Below are positions 27,645 through 35,997 of a stretch of DNA of 64,000 nt, piece after piece. Source of the stretch: CAVQRC01 sp963715045 (lineage in GTDB: Bacteria; Planctomycetota; Planctomycetia; Pirellulales; Lacipirellulaceae). Both the position numbers and the translations under genes were made by a program. A model generated the notes under the pieces. The model did not search any database. It was not told where the DNA came from and worked only from the letters and a program-made list of their open reading frames with translations. Numbering within the stretch: the first letter of the stretch is position 1; every line of letters begins with the position of its first letter. Where the stretch lies: contig CAVQRC010000045.1 of assembly GCA_963715045.1 (NCBI GenBank), positions 62,001-126,000 on the forward strand. Direction: 5' to 3'.

Positions 27645-29116
27645 GCGTCGCGGGCCTCGATCAATCTCAGACAGACTTCCCGAACCTGGGTCGGATCGAC
27701 ATTCGGATTCTGTTTCTTCGCTTGCCCGATCAAGGCCCCGGCCGCCTTGAGATTGCCTCCACGAATGTCGGCCACGATACGCGGATTGCGATCGACGAGG
27801 TCCTGGCACAGTCGTTCGATTTCGCTGTCATCGACCTGCTCGATCCCCAACTCGCGGAGGGCATCTTCCACGGCGATCTGGCGATCGACCATCAACTCGA
27901 ACACCTCTTTAGCGCGGGAGCTGAGCAATTCACCCGACTTCAGGCAGGCAATCATGCCGCCGAGTCGCTCGGCGGGCAGGGAGATCGAGTCAATCGTCTG
28001 GTCGCGTTCGTTGAGGATCCGGAGGACATCCTGCGTCACCCAGTTGGCGGCGAGCTTGCTGTCGCCCCCCGTCTCGGCCGCGCGGCGATAGTAATCGACC
28101 ATCCCCCGGCCCTGATTGACGAGCACGTCGGCATCGTAGTAGGAGAGCCCGTCCTCTTCTTGCAGTCGTCGTCGGAGCGACGCGGGAAACTCAGCCAGGG
28201 ATTTGCGAATCTGCTCGACCTCGGCAGCCGTGGTGGTAATCGGAACCAGATCGGGGTCGGGGAAGTAGCGGTAATCGCTCGACTCCTCTTTGCTCCTCAG
28301 AGGGCGGGTGATTCCGGCCGCGTCATCCCACCCGCGGGTCTGTTTGGGAGAATCGCCCTTGGTGACCCCCGTCTGTTGCCACTCCTGATAGTGACGCTCG
28401 GCTTCGTAGGCGAGTGCCCGCTCGACGGACCGAAAGCTGTTCATGTTCTTGATTTCGACGATCGGGGTGAAGACGACCCGCTGATCGGTGGCGATTTCGA
28501 GATTGATATTCGCATCGACGCGAAGGCTGCCTTCCTGCATGTTGCAATCCGACACGCCCAGATAGGTGAGCAGCAGTTTGAGCTCATCCAGGAACACGCG
28601 GGCTTCGAGCGGGCTGTTCATTTCCGGGGCACTGACGATTTCCAGGAGCGGCGTACCGGTACGGTTCAAATCGATCTGGCTGTCGCCGCGTCCGGCCGCT
28701 TCGTCGTGGACACTCTTGCCTGCGTCTTCTTCGAGATGGGCTCGAATGATACCGACCTCCTTCGCCGCGAACCGCCCCTGGGGATCTTCGATGTGCAGGT
28801 GTCCGTGTTCGGAGAGCGGCAGGTCGTACTGGCTGATCTGATAACCCTTGGGCAAATCAGGATAGTAGTACTGCTTACGGTCCCACTTCGTGAACGGCGG
28901 GATCGTGCAATCCAGGGCGATGGCCGTTTCCCGGGAAAGCCGCACGGCTTCGGCATTGATGACCGGAAGGCTGCCCGGCATGCCGATGCAGACGGGACAC
29001 GTTTGCGTATTGGGCTGTTGGCCGAATCGAGTCCGGCAGCGACAGAACAACTTGCTCGCGGTGGCGAGTTGCACGTGGACTTCCAGGCCGATGATGGTGC
29101 GGTAAAGATCTGCCAT
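27641..29116 (-). CDS. gatB: Asp-tRNA(Asn)/Glu-tRNA(Gln) amidotransferase subunit B
   Basis: The product is 491 residues. The N-terminal GatB catalytic domain has IGLEVHVQLAT and CPVCIGMPGSLP. The middle has KNMNSFRSVERAL, and the C-terminal YqeY-like tail binds tRNA. It works with GatA and GatC to convert Glu-tRNA(Gln) and Asp-tRNA(Asn) to the amides. It lies 33 bases downstream of gatA, and its stop overlaps the SAM hydrolase start. Confidence 0.96.
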   Translation of the reverse strand: MADLYRTIIGLEVHVQLATASKLFCRCRTRFGQQPNTQTCPVCIGMPGSLPVINAEAVRLSRETAIALDCTIPPFTKWDRKQYYYPDLPKGYQISQYDLPLSEHGHLHIEDPQGRFAAKEVGIIRAHLEEDAGKSVHDEAAGRGDSQIDLNRTGTPLLEIVSAPEMNSPLEARVFLDELKLLLTYLGVSDCNMQEGSLRVDANINLEIATDQRVVFTPIVEIKNMNSFRSVERALAYEAERHYQEWQQTGVTKGDSPKQTRGWDDAAGITRPLRSKEESSDYRYFPDPDLVPITTTAAEVEQIRKSLAEFPASLRRRLQEEDGLSYYDADVLVNQGRGMVDYYRRAAETGGDSKLAANWVTQDVLRILNERDQTIDSISLPAERLGGMIACLKSGELLSSRAKEVFELMVDRQIAVEDALRELGIEQVDDSEIERLCQDLVDRNPRIVADIRGGNLKAAGALIGQAKKQNPNVDPTQVREVCLRLIEARDA

Positions 29117-29149
29117 CCGTATTTTTACGTGGCTGAGAGGAGGTAGGCC

Positions 29150-30700
29150 CTACAACCCGGGTGATTTGAGGTGCCAGTCGGTGGCTTGCTGAAACATGGC
29201 GGCCCCTCGCAGCAGCCGTTCCTCGGCGAGCGGGGGAGCGAGGAGCTGCATTCCGATCGGCAACTGGTTGGATGCAAGGCCGCACGGCACGCTCACACCG
29301 GGAATCCCGGCCAGGTTCGCGCTGACGGTGTACAGGTCGATCAGGTACATCGCGAGCGGATCGTCTTTCTTGTCGCCGAGCTTGAACGCCGGCTGAGCCG
29401 TGACGGGTCCCAGGATCAGATCCACGTCTTCGAACGCGCGATCAAAATCGTGCCGAATGAGGCGGCGTACCTGCAGTGCCTTGAGATAGTACGCGTCGTA
29501 GTAACCGGCACTGAGCGCGTACGTGCCGAGCATGATCCTCCGTTTGACTTCGTCACCAAAGCCTTCCGCCCGAGTGCGTCGGTACATCCGCACCAGCGGC
29601 GTATCGAGATCTTCCAGGCCGGCCCGGTCGCCGCTCTGTTCGAGCTTTCGCCGCTCCTGTTCGAGTTCGACGAGCATCGCCTGTTCGTTGGTGCGATAGC
29701 CGTAGTGCACGCCGTCATAGCGGGCGAGGTTGCTCGAGGCCTCGCTCGGCGCGATGACGTAGTAGGTGGCCACCGCGTATTTGCTGTGGGGCAGCGCGAC
29801 TTCATGGATCTCGGCGCCGCAGGACTCGAACACCTCGATGGCGGCCTGGATCGCGGCGGCCACGTCGTCATCCAGGCCTGCTGCCAGGTGTTCCCGGACG
29901 ACACCCACCCGAAGTCGCTCCAGGGGTTGGGTTACGGTACGCGAATAAGGCGGCACGGGCGTGCCGAGGCATGTCGAATCGCGGGCGTCCTGCCCGGCGA
30001 TGACTTCCAGCAACAAAGCCGTGTCTTCGACCGTCCGCCCGAGCGGACCGATCTGATCGAGACTGCTGGCGAAGGCGACGAGTCCGTACCGGCTCACGCG
30101 ACCGTACGTTGGTTTCATGCCGACGACGCCGCAGAACGCCGCCGGCTGGCGAATCGAACCTCCGGTGTCGGTGCCAATCGAGAGCGGCACCATCCGCGCG
30201 GCAACGCACGCGGCGGCCCCGCCACTGCTCCCGCCTGGCGTTCGGTCCATGTCCCAGGGATTAAGGGTGGGGCCAAAGGCCGAATTTTCCGTCGAGCCTC
30301 CCATCGCAAACTCGTCGAGGTTTGTCCGACCGATGAGCACCGCATCGGCGGCCTTCAGACGCTCGATCACGGTCGCGTCGTAGGGTGGTCGAAAGCCCTC
30401 GAGCATCCGCGAGCCGCAAGTGGTCAGGGCACCTCGCTCGCAGAGAATGTCCTTGACGGCGACCGGCAACCCGCCCAACTTGCCGATTTCTTTCCCGCTT
30501 CCGCGGCGGCGATCGATGTTCTCGGCCTGCCCGAGGGCGGTCTCGGCGTCGACTCGGAGAAAAGCGCCGATTCGCGGGTCGTGGGTGGCAATCCGGTCGA
30601 GGCATCCGCGGGTCAGCTCAACCGCGGAGATCTGCCGCGACTCGAGCAAACCAAGCAGCGCCGTCGCGGAGAGGTCGAGAAGAGAGTGCGAATCCGACAT
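29150..30700 (-). CDS. gatA: Asp-tRNA(Asn)/Glu-tRNA(Gln) amidotransferase subunit A
   Basis: The product is 516 residues with the amidase signature: catalytic Lys in PVAVKDIL, cis-Ser in GGSSGGAAA and nucleophile Ser in DTGGSIRQPA. It releases ammonia from glutamine for the GatB active site. Length is normal. The order gatC, gatA, gatB on one strand is the common operon. Confidence 0.97.
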   Translation of the reverse strand: MSDSHSLLDLSATALLGLLESRQISAVELTRGCLDRIATHDPRIGAFLRVDAETALGQAENIDRRRGSGKEIGKLGGLPVAVKDILCERGALTTCGSRMLEGFRPPYDATVIERLKAADAVLIGRTNLDEFAMGGSTENSAFGPTLNPWDMDRTPGGSSGGAAACVAARMVPLSIGTDTGGSIRQPAAFCGVVGMKPTYGRVSRYGLVAFASSLDQIGPLGRTVEDTALLLEVIAGQDARDSTCLGTPVPPYSRTVTQPLERLRVGVVREHLAAGLDDDVAAAIQAAIEVFESCGAEIHEVALPHSKYAVATYYVIAPSEASSNLARYDGVHYGYRTNEQAMLVELEQERRKLEQSGDRAGLEDLDTPLVRMYRRTRAEGFGDEVKRRIMLGTYALSAGYYDAYYLKALQVRRLIRHDFDRAFEDVDLILGPVTAQPAFKLGDKKDDPLAMYLIDLYTVSANLAGIPGVSVPCGLASNQLPIGMQLLAPPLAEERLLRGAAMFQQATDWHLKSPGL

Positions 30701-30784
30701 GAAAAATACGTCTGCGGCGATCCGAGAAAAGGCGGTCGAGTTCCGTTTGGTCGCGGTGCGTCAGGAGGGGCGCCCGACCGCTCA

Positions 30785-31081
30785 TCAGGGATCATGCCCG
30801 ATCACGGCGGGCACGAGGAAGGCCTCATCGTTGGCATGCGGAGCGTTGGCGAGTGCTTCGTCTCGGGGCAGGCTCGGCTGCGGCTCGTCGGCCGCGAGCA
30901 CGTTGCTCAATTCCACGGCATGAACCATCGGCTCGACGCCTGTCGTATCGACTTCCGCCAACTGGTCGACATAGGAGATCACGTCGGCCAACTTTTCGGT
31001 GATGCTGTCGAGTTCAGCCTCGGACAATTGCAGCCGCGCGAGGAGGGAGACCTTCAAGACCTCTTTTCGAGTCAGGCTCAT
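30785..31081 (-). CDS. gatC: Asp-tRNA(Asn)/Glu-tRNA(Gln) amidotransferase subunit C
   Basis: The product is 98 residues starting MSLTRKEVLKVSLLARLQL. The helical N-terminal half and the belt-like C-terminal half (VEPMVHAVELSNVLAADEP) match GatC, which stabilises GatA-GatB. First gene of the gat operon, 84 bases before gatA. Confidence 0.93.
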   Translation of the reverse strand: MSLTRKEVLKVSLLARLQLSEAELDSITEKLADVISYVDQLAEVDTTGVEPMVHAVELSNVLAADEPQPSLPRDEALANAPHANDEAFLVPAVIGHDP

Positions 31082-31165
31082 CGAAACCCTCGAGGACGAG
31101 AGACCAACGGTGCAAACGCGACATGCGCGGAAATCCTCACCGCGTGATTCCGCAGGGCGGGCGTG

Positions 31166-31456
31166 TCACCCAGCAGCCTGCTTCTTGGCGGCCGGTTCCT
31201 TGGGAAGGCGGAAGGGGGCTTGTCGGACACGTTTGGTGATCGCCCCGCTTCGCAGGCACTGCGTGCACACGTTGAGCTTCTTGTGAGTGCCTTCGTGGGT
31301 CGTCACGCGAACTCGCTGCAGATTGGGCTTGAACTTGCGGCGGCTGATACCAGTCACCTTGGTTCCTACGCCGCCGAGATATTTCTGCTTACCGCGCGTG
31401 GTCACGCTGTTACCCAACTGGGCACTCTTTCCACAGACTTCACATTGCCGTGCCAT
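31166..31456 (-). CDS. rpmB: 50S ribosomal protein bL28
   Basis: The product is 96 residues. The N-terminal MARQCEVCGKSAQLGNSV and the later VCTQCLRSG give the four cysteines of the zinc-binding form of bL28. Between them lies RRKFKPNLQRVRV, the conserved basic core. The C-terminal KKQAAG tail is longer than in many species. Confidence 0.96.
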   Translation of the reverse strand: MARQCEVCGKSAQLGNSVTTRGKQKYLGGVGTKVTGISRRKFKPNLQRVRVTTHEGTHKKLNVCTQCLRSGAITKRVRQAPFRLPKEPAAKKQAAG

Positions 31457-31655
31457 CGCACGCCGTCCTTAAGTCAAACGGGGGTCTGGATTTCTGCACA
31501 AGAGGGCGATTGTATCAAGATCGGTCGGGTTGGCAACACGGCCGTCGAGATCACCGAAGGCGGGGATTCGGCACTCCCGGTCTCGGGGCGGGGCCCGTTC
31601 GAGGTCGGTGTCCACGCCCGCACAGCGGTGGGCGGCCTGTCGGGGATGAGCGGCC

Positions 31656-32504
31656 CTAACTACCCCGCATGATCCCCAGGACAGGTTCGTGCAGGGGGCC
31701 ATTGGTGGCAATGGCTTCGAGGGCAGCGATCGGGTCGCCGCCATCCCAGGCGGTGATGCGGCCGCCGGCTTCCTCGATCACCGGGACCAGGGCCGCGACA
31801 TCCCATAAATTCAAGACCGGGTCGATCATCACGTCCGCCCGACCGGTTGCCACGAGCAGGTACCCATATCCGTCTCCCCAGGTCCGGACCAGCCTCACGC
31901 GTTCGTCCAGCCGTGCCAGTGCGGCGCCGGCAGCCGGGGAACGCTCAAGCTCGAAAACGTGGCCGGCGGTCGTGATCACCAGCGTCGCCTCGGGGAGGGC
32001 GGAAGTTTGCGAGACCACGGCCGGATAGAGCACCCCGTGCAGCTCGTGCCAGGCTCCGACGCCCCGCTGGGCAAACACCATCTCGCCGGCCGCCGGGGCG
32101 TGGATGATTCCAGCCTCGGGGCGATCGTCGCGCATGATTCCCAGCAGGCACGTATACAGAGGAACACCTGAGATGAATGATTTGGTCCCGTCGATGGGAT
32201 CGATGACCCATTTATAGGAACTCTTGCCCGACGCCTCGCCGTGCTCCTCACCCACAATTGCGTCGTCGGGATAAGCGTTGCGAAGCCAATCGCGGATGTG
32301 GGCTTCCGCCGCTCGATCGGCGACGGTGACCGGCGAGTCATCGCCTTTGCGGTCAACTTGTAAGTCTTTTTTAAGAAAGTAGTTAAGTGTGATATGGCCC
32401 GCTTCGCGAACGAGCTGCAACGCGTCGCGCAATCGGCTTCCCACGGGTCCCTCCAGGGATAACGCGGTCGCCGCGGCGGATGTCGAGCCGGGTACGGATG
32501 TCAT
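31656..32504 (-). CDS. Inositol-monophosphatase family enzyme, histidinol-phosphatase-like
   Basis: The product is about 282 residues from ATG 32504. Metal-dependent phosphatase motifs are intact: GEEHGE, WVIDPIDGTKSFISG and LNLWDVAALVPVIEEAGG. The FISG and LYTCLLGI pattern resembles HisN-type histidinol-phosphate phosphatases, which would fit the hisB and hisC genes elsewhere in the window, but inositol-1-phosphatase activity cannot be excluded. The open frame continues 144 bases upstream without family resemblance. Confidence 0.85.
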   Translation of the reverse strand: MTSVPGSTSAAATALSLEGPVGSRLRDALQLVREAGHITLNYFLKKDLQVDRKGDDSPVTVADRAAEAHIRDWLRNAYPDDAIVGEEHGEASGKSSYKWVIDPIDGTKSFISGVPLYTCLLGIMRDDRPEAGIIHAPAAGEMVFAQRGVGAWHELHGVLYPAVVSQTSALPEATLVITTAGHVFELERSPAAGAALARLDERVRLVRTWGDGYGYLLVATGRADVMIDPVLNLWDVAALVPVIEEAGGRITAWDGGDPIAALEAIATNGPLHEPVLGIMRGS

Positions 32505-32753
32505 GGCAACAACACTGAACACATATCCCAGAACGTCGGTAAAACCTGTCGCCCCGGCCGGGGAATTCGGTTGCGGAAAACCAGTCCACAAATTGGCTCT
32601 GACAAGCGGATGGTTTGAACTGGCGGCGGCAGAAGACATTGCCGGCACGCACAGCCTACCCGGATTTCACCCGCGGAACCAACCTGACCTTGCTGATCGG
32701 AATGACCGCAACTACACTCCGCCGCCGCAAGTTGTTTCACCATTTGATTTTGC

Positions 32754-32781
32754 TTGAACCCACCAGGGGCCTCTCTAGAAT
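32754..32781 (+). promoter_or_regulatory. Candidate sigma70-type promoter for the 32878 gene
   Basis: TTGAAC, a 16-base spacer, then TAGAAT, lying about 100 bases before the ATG at 32878. It is a reasonable match in an otherwise GC-rich region. Confidence 0.45.
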
Positions 32782-32877
32782 GGCAGTCGTGTCGGTCGAT
32801 CCCCAGGGTCCGCAGAATCGAGGTGCCAGTCAGGTCGCCAGAAAGCGACAGTTCCGTTTGTGGGAAGGGCGTTTGCA

Positions 32878-33237
32878 ATGAATCGAGGACGATTTCGATT
32901 GCTGGTCTCGGGTGCGATGGCGATCGCCGTCACGGTGGGATGGAATCTGTCGGCCGAACCCTTTCCAAACCGGGCTTCGCTGACCCCGGCCCACCAACTC
33001 GGAGCTGCGAATTCCCAGGGTCTAGTGACCCAACTCCTCTCACCGGGAACGGGACACGAACGCGTGATGGTGATCGATCCTGCGACCCGTGTTATGAGTG
33101 TCTACCGCATCGCGCGCGAGAATGGGGCGATTACCCTGGAAAGCGTGCGTAATTTACACTGGGACCTTCAACTACTTCACTACAACAGCCAGCAGCCGAC
33201 TCCTCAGGAAGTTCGGGCAGGCCTGGAACGGGGTTAG
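32878..33237 (+). CDS. Exported small protein of unknown function
   Basis: The product is 119 residues with an N-terminal signal sequence (hydrophobic run VSGAMAIAVTVG, cleavage near SAE). The mature part contains VMVIDPATRVMSVYRI and RNLHWDLQLLHYN. I do not recognise a named family. It precedes the membrane-anchored HTH protein by 87 bases in the same direction, with a candidate promoter upstream. The start MNRGRF is chosen because it gives the signal peptide. Confidence 0.65.
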   Translation: MNRGRFRLLVSGAMAIAVTVGWNLSAEPFPNRASLTPAHQLGAANSQGLVTQLLSPGTGHERVMVIDPATRVMSVYRIARENGAITLESVRNLHWDLQLLHYNSQQPTPQEVRAGLERG

Positions 33238-33324
33238 CAATCCCGTTGCCAAATCGACGGTCTGCGTCAGGGAAGATCTCGTCGCGAAGATTCGCTGCAC
33301 AGCATTTCAGCACGAGAGACGTTC

Positions 33325-34584
33325 ATGTCGCAAAAGCTTATCCCGTTGGACGAAGCCACCGAACAGTTTGGTGTCAGCAAAGAAAAGCTCAACGAGCTTC
33401 GCGAAGCCGGCAAAGTCCGCGCCTATCGAGATGGATCAAGCTGGAAGTTTCGCTCGGACGATCTGGAAAAAGCTCTGGCTGAAGCAGAGCGGGATCCTGA
33501 GTCGAGTGACTTGATGCTCAATGAAGCGGACGAACCGAGTGATCCCGCCGATTCGATCCTCGTCAGCGACGCCGATGCGGATCTCCCTGGGCGTCCGCCG
33601 AGCACCGTGATTGGAAAGCCTTCGGCGAATCCGGACGACGGTGGCAGCGATCTGGAATTGACGCTCGAGGGTGAAGGGAGTGACGTGCGACTGGCAGCCG
33701 GGGCGTCCGACATTCTGGCCGCGTCGACGAGCGGATCGCACGTGCTGGACGATCCGAGTGTGACGCCTTCCGGCTCGGGAACCGGTAAGTTTGAAGATCT
33801 GGACGAGATCGAGATCGACCTGGAGACCGAGTCGAGCCAGATTCTTTCCAAGAGCGAGGCCGGGATCGAGGCTCCCCAAAGCGGCGACAGCGGTCCGGAG
33901 AGTGACCTGCAAATCGTTGATTCGGATCTGAGCAGCGGCCCAGTGGAGCTCGTCGACGACGAAGACGACGAAATGGTCCTGGGCGGCGGGCACAGCGACA
34001 TTACGCTCAGCGGCGGCGATAGCGGGATCAACATCGTTCAGCCATCAGATAGCGGTCTGGAATTGGACGAGATTCCCCTCGACTTGAGTGGTTCTTCGAT
34101 CAGTTCCCTCGACCTGGGGGGGGACGTTGGCCAGGAGGAGGACCTCGTGCTCGAGGAAGCCGCCGGCGAGGATGGCGAAGACCTGGAGACCGAGGATGAT
34201 TTCCTACTGACTCCTCTGGAGGGCGATTCCGAGGAGAGCAGTTCGCAAGTCATTGCGCTGGACAGCGAAGAGGATCTGGCCGGCATGGTGGAAGAAGATG
34301 CCGCCATACTCATCGAGGAGCCGGCGATGGTGGTGGATGATCAGCTCTCGCCGGCTGATTTGACCCCGGCCGATGCCACCGCGCCGATGGGTGGCATGGC
34401 CGCGACCGCGATGGTCCCCGATACATCCTTCTCGGGGGCGAATGTGGCTCTTCTGGCGTTGTGCATCGTGGTCCTGCTTCCCGCCGGCGTCATGGCCTTC
34501 GACCTGCTACGCAATATGTGGACCTGGAACGAAACGTCCGTGTTTGGCGGCGGGCTCGTGGATGCCCTCAACTTTTTTAAGTAG
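33325..34584 (+). CDS. Excisionase-like HTH protein with long acidic region and C-terminal membrane helix
   Basis: The product is 419 residues. Residues 1-50 are an excisionase-type DNA-binding domain (IPLDEATEQFGVSKEKLNEL, then YRDGSSWKFRSDDLEKAL). Residues 60-360 are very acidic, rich in Asp, Glu, Ser and Gly, with recurring patterns such as DLELTLEGEGSD and EIEIDLETESS, and probably disordered. Residues 375-400 form one membrane helix (VALLALCIVVLLPAGVMAF). A DNA-binding head tethered to the membrane by an acidic linker suggests a membrane-linked regulator or nucleoid anchor. This is inference. Confidence 0.75.
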   Translation: MSQKLIPLDEATEQFGVSKEKLNELREAGKVRAYRDGSSWKFRSDDLEKALAEAERDPESSDLMLNEADEPSDPADSILVSDADADLPGRPPSTVIGKPSANPDDGGSDLELTLEGEGSDVRLAAGASDILAASTSGSHVLDDPSVTPSGSGTGKFEDLDEIEIDLETESSQILSKSEAGIEAPQSGDSGPESDLQIVDSDLSSGPVELVDDEDDEMVLGGGHSDITLSGGDSGINIVQPSDSGLELDEIPLDLSGSSISSLDLGGDVGQEEDLVLEEAAGEDGEDLETEDDFLLTPLEGDSEESSSQVIALDSEEDLAGMVEEDAAILIEEPAMVVDDQLSPADLTPADATAPMGGMAATAMVPDTSFSGANVALLALCIVVLLPAGVMAFDLLRNMWTWNETSVFGGGLVDALNFFK

Positions 34585-34622
34585 AGGTCAGGGATCTGGG
34601 GTCAGGGGCCGGGGATTGGGGT
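34583..34622. repeat. G-rich GAGGTCAGGGATCTGGGGTCAGGGG repeat copy
   Basis: This is the third copy of the dispersed G-rich unit. It begins at the TAG stop codon of the HTH protein gene, as the 9065 copy does for its upstream gene. Confidence 0.75.
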
Positions 34623-34807
34623 CCCTATACGCTGATTCGACTGCAGCGCTATAATTTCACGTGCTTGGGGAATGCCCCCTGTCTCTTGCGAACGGGCGCA
34701 TCCGACGCGGTGCGATGATCAGCACCGATCCACTGCACAGGTTGGCGTTCACGCTGATCAGCAAGTCCAAGCGGCGACGCAAGTCCACTCACCCTTTCTC
34801 CCACTTC

Positions 34808-35965
34808 ATGGCCCATCGCCAATTCACACTCTGGCACAGTTCTGCGAGGCGATGCACGCTGGCGAGCAGGGGCGTTGCGAAGTCTCTCACATTACTGGCG
34901 GTGCTGGCCGGCTGCGACCAGCTCCCAACCGACTCGGTCCGGGTCGTGGAAGCTCCTCCCACGGAGTTCGACGTCGAGTTTTTTCCGGGTGTTCAAACGC
35001 AGCCCCACTGCATCCTCGTGGCCGTCATCGAGTCCGGGGAGCGGGCCTGGTTCTGCAAATTGGCCGGGAGCTGCTCCGATGTGAACGCGGTTCGCGAAGA
35101 GTTCGCAGCGGTCATGCAGAGCACGACCTTCGACGACCGTGGGATCCCGCAATGGAAACTGCCCGATGGCTGGGCCGAGCAGCCCGGCGATGGCCGAATG
35201 CGGTTCACGAACATCCGCATTGACAGCACCGACCCACCCCAGCAGATCGCCGTCTCGTTGATGCCGCTGCAAGAGGATCGGCTGCACTTTCAACTGCACA
35301 ACGTAAATCGCTGGCGACGCCAATTGCAGCTGCCGCCAATCGGTCCCGCCGAACTGGAACCCGTCGTCGAAGGCGAGACGGCAGGTGGCAACCCCCTGGC
35401 GATTTTTCGACTCGCAGGTCGCCTGGTGAATCTGCCCGATCCGCCGCAGAGACCCTCCGTGTCGCCTGCGAATGACCGACCTTTGCAACCAGCCGCCGGT
35501 GCTCCTGACGAAGCTGCGGGAGCCGGATTCACCTTCGAACTGCCTCCCGGATGGCGGTCGGAAGGGAAGCGTCCGATGCGGAAAGCGACCTTTGTGGTCG
35601 AAGGCGACGCTGGAACTGCCGAGGTCGTCGTTTCGGCGTGGCCGGCCACGGCTGGCTCGCAGATGGCCGATCCCCTCGCAAATGTGAACCGCTGGCGGGG
35701 TCAGGTCGGCCTGCCGCCGATCGACGCGGCGGAGCTCCTGAAAACTCTCGAGCCGCTGCGAGTCAGCGATCTCGCAGGAGCGTATGTTTCCCTGGATCCA
35801 CCTCCCGATTCCGGCACACCCGCCGGACTCGCGATGCGGGCAGTGCTCGTCAAACGAGAGAACGACGTGTGGTTTTTCAAGCTCAGTGGCGTACCGGCGG
35901 TTGTTGACGAGGAAACAGTGCGGTTCAAAGAGTTCATCGAGTCCGTCCGCTTCGTCTCACCGTAA
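34808..35965 (+). CDS. Putative lipoprotein with two related domains
   Basis: The product is about 385 residues from ATG 34808. The N-terminal hydrophobic stretch ends in LAGC, a lipobox, so it is probably a lipoprotein. Two copies of one domain follow. Each has a PxGW-type strand (WKLPDGWAEQ and FELPPGWRSE), VNRWRxQ(L/V)xLPPI, and a WFxKLxG motif. I know no named family. It is 32 bases upstream of the ResB-CcsA fusion and in the same direction, so it may act in cytochrome c maturation. Confidence 0.7.
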   Translation: MAHRQFTLWHSSARRCTLASRGVAKSLTLLAVLAGCDQLPTDSVRVVEAPPTEFDVEFFPGVQTQPHCILVAVIESGERAWFCKLAGSCSDVNAVREEFAAVMQSTTFDDRGIPQWKLPDGWAEQPGDGRMRFTNIRIDSTDPPQQIAVSLMPLQEDRLHFQLHNVNRWRRQLQLPPIGPAELEPVVEGETAGGNPLAIFRLAGRLVNLPDPPQRPSVSPANDRPLQPAAGAPDEAAGAGFTFELPPGWRSEGKRPMRKATFVVEGDAGTAEVVVSAWPATAGSQMADPLANVNRWRGQVGLPPIDAAELLKTLEPLRVSDLAGAYVSLDPPPDSGTPAGLAMRAVLVKRENDVWFFKLSGVPAVVDEETVRFKEFIESVRFVSP

Positions 35966-35997
35966 CGGTCAGCGACCTCAACCCGTCAGGCAAATTC

